This document shows, one piece after another, positions 6,724 to 9,325 of a stretch of DNA of 9,325 bases; position 1 is the first letter of the stretch; every line of letters begins with the position of its first letter. The notes beneath the pieces are model-generated. The model was not told the origin of the DNA. It did not search any database and worked only from the letters and a program-made list of their open reading frames with translations. The DNA is from Actinomycetes bacterium (GTDB taxonomy: Bacteria; Actinomycetota; Actinomycetes; Actinomycetales; Dermatophilaceae). The translations under genes and the position numbers were made by a program. The DNA is taken from assembly GCA_023451855.1 (NCBI GenBank), contig JAEXXY010000434.1, forward strand, positions 1-9,325. The letters are read 5' to 3'.

Positions 6724-6738
6724 GCTCGCCTCCCCGGC

Positions 6739-6780
6739 TCGATGTGTTCGCGCGACGCCTGGCTCGCGAGGACACGTCGA
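6739..6780. terminator. long imperfect hairpin between sigJ and mcl2
   Basis: Two 17-nt arms (6739-6755 and 6764-6780) pair around an 8-nt loop, with 14 Watson-Crick pairs, two G-U wobbles when read on the plus strand and one mismatch. It lies 15 bp after the sigma-factor stop and 18 bp before the mcl2 stop, the right place for a shared bidirectional terminator. There is no U-tract. Confidence 0.65.
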
Positions 6781-6798
6781 ACCGCCGGCGGTGGCGGC

Positions 6799-7683
6799 TC
6801 AGCCGTCGAGGGCGGCGATGGCGTCGGCGGTGGCCAGCACCTTCCGGGCCGTGTCGACGTGGAGGTTCTCGATGAGACGCCCGTTCAACGTCGCGACGCC
6901 GCGCCCCTCGGCCTGCGCGTGCTCGAACGCGTCGATGACGGCACGCGCGTCGGCCACCTGCTCGGGGCTCGGAGCGAACACGGCGTTGGCCGGCTCGACC
7001 TGGCCCGGGTGGATCAGGGTCTTGCCGTCGAAGCCCATCTCGCGGCCCTGCCGTGCCTCGGCGAGGAAGCCGTCGGCGTCCTTGACGTCGTTGAAGACGC
7101 CGTCGAGCACCGCCACTCCGGCCGACCGGGCGCCGAGCACCGCGAGCTGCAGGCTCGTCATGACGGCGGCGCGCCCCGGCGCGAACGTGGCGCCGAGCTC
7201 CTTGTAGAGGTCGTTGGTCCCGAGCACCAGGCAGGCGAGGCGCTCGGAGGCAGCCGCGATCTCGGCGGCGTGCAGGATCGCGGCCGGGGTCTCGACCATG
7301 GCCCACAGGCGCGTGTGCCCGGGCGCGCCGGCAGCCTCCAGGGCCGCGACGAGGGCGCGCACCTCCTCGGCCGAGCCCACCTTGGGCACGACGACGGCGT
7401 CGGGGCCTGCGGCGGCCGCGGCAGCGAGGTCCGCCTCGTGCCACCGGCTGCCCAGCCCGTTGACGCGGATCGTCACCTCACGCCGGCCGTACGCGCCGGA
7501 CCGCGCCGCGGCACAGGCGTTCTCGCGGGCTGCGTCCTTGGCGTCGGGGGCGACGGCGTCCTCGAGGTCGAGGATGAGGGCATCGACCGGGAGCGTCTTC
7601 GCCTTCTCGAGCGCCCGCTCGTTCGAGCTCGGCATGTAGAGGACGGAACGACGCGGACGGAACGTGGTCTGCTCGTATCCCAT
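6799..7683 (-). CDS. mcl2: Mcl2-like (3S)-malyl-CoA thioesterase / CoA-ester lyase family protein
   Basis: This 294-residue protein belongs to the HpcH/HpaI aldolase/CitE-like superfamily (TIM barrel, Mg-dependent, cytoplasmic). It opens with RRSVLYMPSSNERALEKA (11-28), then ALILDLEDAVAP (35-46), IRVNGLGS (72-79), the Mg-ligand Glu in AMVETPAAI (E131) and the Mg-ligand Asp in GTNDLYKELGA (D158), and GFDGKTLIHPGQ (217-228). From memory this order and wording follow Rhodobacter Mcl2, which hydrolyses (3S)-malyl-CoA to malate and CoA. Near the C-terminus, GRLIENLHV has Glu272 where lyases have a catalytic Asp, which also favours thioesterase over lyase. It follows mcl1 by 6 nt with a perfect AGGAGG inside the mcl1 end, so the two are probably translated together. 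A citramalyl-CoA or citrate lyase beta-like role remains possible. Confidence 0.75.
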   Translation of the reverse strand: MGYEQTTFRPRRSVLYMPSSNERALEKAKTLPVDALILDLEDAVAPDAKDAARENACAAARSGAYGRREVTIRVNGLGSRWHEADLAAAAAAGPDAVVVPKVGSAEEVRALVAALEAAGAPGHTRLWAMVETPAAILHAAEIAAASERLACLVLGTNDLYKELGATFAPGRAAVMTSLQLAVLGARSAGVAVLDGVFNDVKDADGFLAEARQGREMGFDGKTLIHPGQVEPANAVFAPSPEQVADARAVIDAFEHAQAEGRGVATLNGRLIENLHVDTARKVLATADAIAALDG

Positions 7684-7689
7684 TGCGGC

Positions 7690-8772
7690 TCAGGCCTCCT
7701 GGCTCGCGCTGGCGTCGGCCGGCTCGGCGTAGAGCCTCGCGAGGTCGGGGTCGGTGGCGGCAAGACGCTCGGCCAGCTCGACGATGACGAGGCACTGCTT
7801 GAGGCTCGCGTCGTCCTCCATCTTGCCGTCGAGCATCACGGCTCCCGTGCCGTCGCCCATGGCGGCGACGACGCGTCGGGCGTGGCGCACGTCCTCGGCC
7901 GACGGGCTGAAGACGCGCTTGCCGATCTCGATCTGCACCGGGTGCAGCGACCAGGCGCCGACGCAGCCGAGCAGGAAGGCGTTGCGGAACTGGTCCTCGC
8001 ACGCGACGACGTCCGCGATGTCGCCGAACGGCCCGTAGTACGGGTAGATCCCGTGCATCGCGCAGGCGTCGACCATCCGGGCGATCGTGTAGTGCCAGAG
8101 ATCCTGCTGGTGCACCGGACGCGTCGCGTGCACGTCGCCGCCCGGCGGGTCCTCGCGCACGAGGTAGCCCGGGTGGCCGCCGCCGACGCGCGTCGTCTTC
8201 ATCCGGCGGTCGGCCGCGAGGTCGGCCGGCCCGAGCGACAGGCCCTGCATGCGCGGGCTGGCGCCGCAGATCTCCTCGACGTTGACCATGCCACGCGCCG
8301 TCTCGAGGATGGCGTGCACGAGGATCGGACGCGTCAGCCCTGCCTTCGCCTCGAGCTGGGCCAGCAACCGGTCGACGTAGTGGATGTCCTCCGCGCCCTG
8401 CACCTTCGGCACCATGATGACGTCGAGCTTGTCGCCGATCTCGGTGACGAGCGTCGTCAGGTCGTCGAGCACCCAGGGGCTGTCGAGGGCGTTGACGCGG
8501 GTCCACAGCTGGGTGTGCTCGCCGAAGTCGGTGGCCTTGGCGATCGCGACGAGGCCGGCTCGCGCCGCCTCCTTGCGGTCGGCCTTGACGGCGTCCTCGA
8601 GGTTGCCGAGCAGCACGTCGACCGTGCCGACGAGGCCGGGGACCTTGGCCGCCATCTTCTCGTTGCTCGGGTCGAAGAAGTGGATGACCCGCGACGGACG
8701 GGCGGGCACCTCGGTGAGAGGAGCCGGCGCGCCCACCGCGAGGGGACGGAAGAAGTCCTTCGCGCTGCGCAT
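7690..8772 (-). CDS. mcl1: Mcl1-like L-malyl-CoA/beta-methylmalyl-CoA lyase
   Basis: This 360-residue CitE-superfamily lyase would reversibly cleave beta-methylmalyl-CoA to glyoxylate and propionyl-CoA, and malyl-CoA to glyoxylate and acetyl-CoA, as in the ethylmalonyl-CoA pathway. Seen in order: SRVIHFFDPSNEKM (27-40), LLGNLEDAV (54-62), TRVNALDSPW (91-100), LDVIMVPKVQGAEDI (116-130), the Mg-ligand Glu in AILETARG (E157), SLGPADLA with Mg-ligand Asp184 exactly 27 residues later, GAWSLHPVQI (272-281), and GKMEDDASLKQ with the Asp (D320) given by the neighbouring subunit. It is about 40 residues longer than Rhodobacter Mcl1, partly through an insert near 200-225 and an N-terminal extension. 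The frame is open further upstream, but MRSAKDFF at 8772 fits homologues, and a TAGGTT hexamer 7 nt before it suggests a leaderless start. It is the first gene of an operon with mcl2. Confidence 0.85.
   Translation of the reverse strand: MRSAKDFFRPLAVGAPAPLTEVPARPSRVIHFFDPSNEKMAAKVPGLVGTVDVLLGNLEDAVKADRKEAARAGLVAIAKATDFGEHTQLWTRVNALDSPWVLDDLTTLVTEIGDKLDVIMVPKVQGAEDIHYVDRLLAQLEAKAGLTRPILVHAILETARGMVNVEEICGASPRMQGLSLGPADLAADRRMKTTRVGGGHPGYLVREDPPGGDVHATRPVHQQDLWHYTIARMVDACAMHGIYPYYGPFGDIADVVACEDQFRNAFLLGCVGAWSLHPVQIEIGKRVFSPSAEDVRHARRVVAAMGDGTGAVMLDGKMEDDASLKQCLVIVELAERLAATDPDLARLYAEPADASASQEA
7695..7700 (-). promoter_or_regulatory. perfect Shine-Dalgarno for mcl2 inside the end of mcl1
   Basis: AGGAGG on the minus strand lies 11 nt before the mcl2 ATG and within the last codons of mcl1. 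With only 6 nt between stop and start, it points to coupled translation of the two enzymes and decides the mcl2 start. Confidence 0.75.
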
Positions 8773-8779
8773 GGGCGTC

Positions 8780-8785
8780 AACCTA
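8780..8785 (-). promoter_or_regulatory. candidate -10 (TAGGTT) for a leaderless mcl1 transcript
   Basis: On the minus strand TAGGTT is followed by 7 nt and the mcl1 ATG (8772). No purine-rich SD of normal quality is present. The -35 region has no clear TTGACA-like hexamer. The position inside the frame open upstream argues for the short start at 8772. Confidence 0.45.
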
Positions 8786-8849
8786 GCGTCGGCCCGGGGG
8801 CGTCCGTTATGACCGCGCTCACGCCCGACCGGCATGAGGCGCGGATCAC

Positions 8850-8855
8850 TAAGGT
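8850..8855 (+). promoter_or_regulatory. candidate -10 (TAAGGT) for the right-edge gene
   Basis: TAAGGT is followed by 7 nt and the GTG at 8863, so the transcript may be leaderless. The same bases include AAGGTGG, which could instead act as a short-spaced Shine-Dalgarno, so the reading is ambiguous. Confidence 0.35.
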
Positions 8856-8862
8856 GGGGCCT

Positions 8863-9325
8863 GTGACCGACCCCAGCACCCGACCGACCGAGGAGCCCGC
8901 CCAGCCGGCCGCCAACCTCAGCGCCCTGCTCGGCGAGGCGATGGGCAAGTCCGGGCTGCTGTGGATCGACGTCGCCGACGACCGGGCCTGGCCGGCCTGG
9001 CACGTGTGGGACGACGGCGCCGCGCTCGTCGTCAGCGGCCCCGGTGAGCAGCCGCTGCCGTGGCTGCCCAAGGAGGTCCGGCTCGTCCTGCGCAGCAAGG
9101 ACACCGGGGGCCGCCTGCTCACCGTCCGGGCCACCGTGCACGTCCTCGACCCCGGCACGCCGCAGTGGGCCCGCGCCGCCGACCTGCTCAAGGCCTCGCG
9201 CCTCAACGCCGTCGACGACTCCCTGACGCGGTGGGCCGCCGAGTGCACCGTCACCGCGCTCGTGCCCTTCGGCGAGCCGGTCGAGTCGCCGGGCGCCTAC
9301 TCGGCCGACGCGCACCGCGCCGCCC
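8863..9325 (+). CDS. conserved-looking protein of unknown function, C-terminus cut by window edge
   Basis: A GTG at 8863 opens a frame that runs 154 residues to the window edge without a stop. There is no signal peptide or membrane segment. A variable, acidic/Pro-rich N-terminus (1-20) is followed by KSGLLWIDVADD (29-40), several tryptophans (W43, W46, W49), a beta-rich ALVVSGPGEQPLPWLPKEV (54-72), LVLRSKDTGG (74-83), then RATVHVLD (89-96) and a helical region ending in RLNAVDD (113-119). The pattern of short strands, with an arginine/lysine-containing strand before a Gly turn, recalls FMN-binding split-barrel (PNPOx-like) proteins, but I recognise no diagnostic motif and do not claim one. 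It is divergent from mcl1 with 90 bp between the starts. Codon use (strong G/C at third positions) supports it as a real gene. Confidence 0.7.
   Translation, partial: MTDPSTRPTEEPAQPAANLSALLGEAMGKSGLLWIDVADDRAWPAWHVWDDGAALVVSGPGEQPLPWLPKEVRLVLRSKDTGGRLLTVRATVHVLDPGTPQWARAADLLKASRLNAVDDSLTRWAAECTVTALVPFGEPVESPGAYSADAHRAA

Noticed and set aside
6781..6792. Perfect 12-bp palindrome ACCGCCGGCGGT
   Set aside because: It is made only of CCG/CGG-type steps apart from the ends, is expected by chance in such GC-rich DNA, and has no loop for a hairpin.
8773..9315. N-terminal extension of mcl1 to 541 codons
   Set aside because: The added residues are antisense to the divergent right-edge gene and the promoter spacer. 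The family start MRSAKDFF at 8772 fits homologues.

Overview
The window is very GC-rich, dense chromosomal DNA from an actinobacterium. Gene content, GTG/TTG starts, a twin-arginine signal, an ECF41-type sigma factor and malyl-CoA enzymes all fit. A high-GC micrococcal group such as Intrasporangiaceae is a guess from protein style, not a demonstrated assignment. I see no insertion sequence, phage gene, CRISPR array, tRNA or rRNA. The longest stretch without a confident gene is about 250 bp.

Layout, left to right: (1) an alpha/beta hydrolase on the minus strand, cut by the left edge; (2) a divergent 254-bp spacer with a short leader-like ORF carrying the best Shine-Dalgarno in the window, then a RIO-family kinase (+) that starts at TTG; (3) a strong hairpin between the convergent kinase and a nitroreductase (-); (4) an archaeal/eukaryotic-type prolyl-tRNA synthetase (-) with a hairpin after it, and 27 bp upstream of it a Tat-exported extensin-like/M15-like protein (-); (5) a divergent 186-bp spacer with a near-consensus ECF41 promoter inside a small repeat array, then an ECF41 (SigJ-like) sigma factor with its fused SnoaL-like regulatory domain (+); (6) a second convergent hairpin; (7) a tight two-gene operon (-) of an Mcl1-like malyl-CoA/beta-methylmalyl-CoA lyase followed by an Mcl2-like malyl-CoA thioesterase; (8) a divergent partial gene of unknown function (+) cut by the right edge.

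How they work together: the mcl1-mcl2 pair is the clearest metabolic unit. It would split beta-methylmalyl-CoA into glyoxylate and propionyl-CoA, condense glyoxylate with acetyl-CoA, and hydrolyse malyl-CoA to malate, which are the last steps of the ethylmalonyl-CoA pathway of acetate assimilation. The sigma factor probably activates its own promoter, but its usual partner gene (the COE type: carboxymuconolactone decarboxylase, oxidoreductase or epimerase) is not in view. The other genes look like independent housekeeping units.

The most interesting signals are the ECF41 promoter built into repeats, the leader-like ORF overlapping the TTG start of the RIO kinase, and three genes whose start codon lies exactly 7 nt after a TANNNT hexamer, which suggests leaderless transcripts. 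I did not find a convincing wholly new system.
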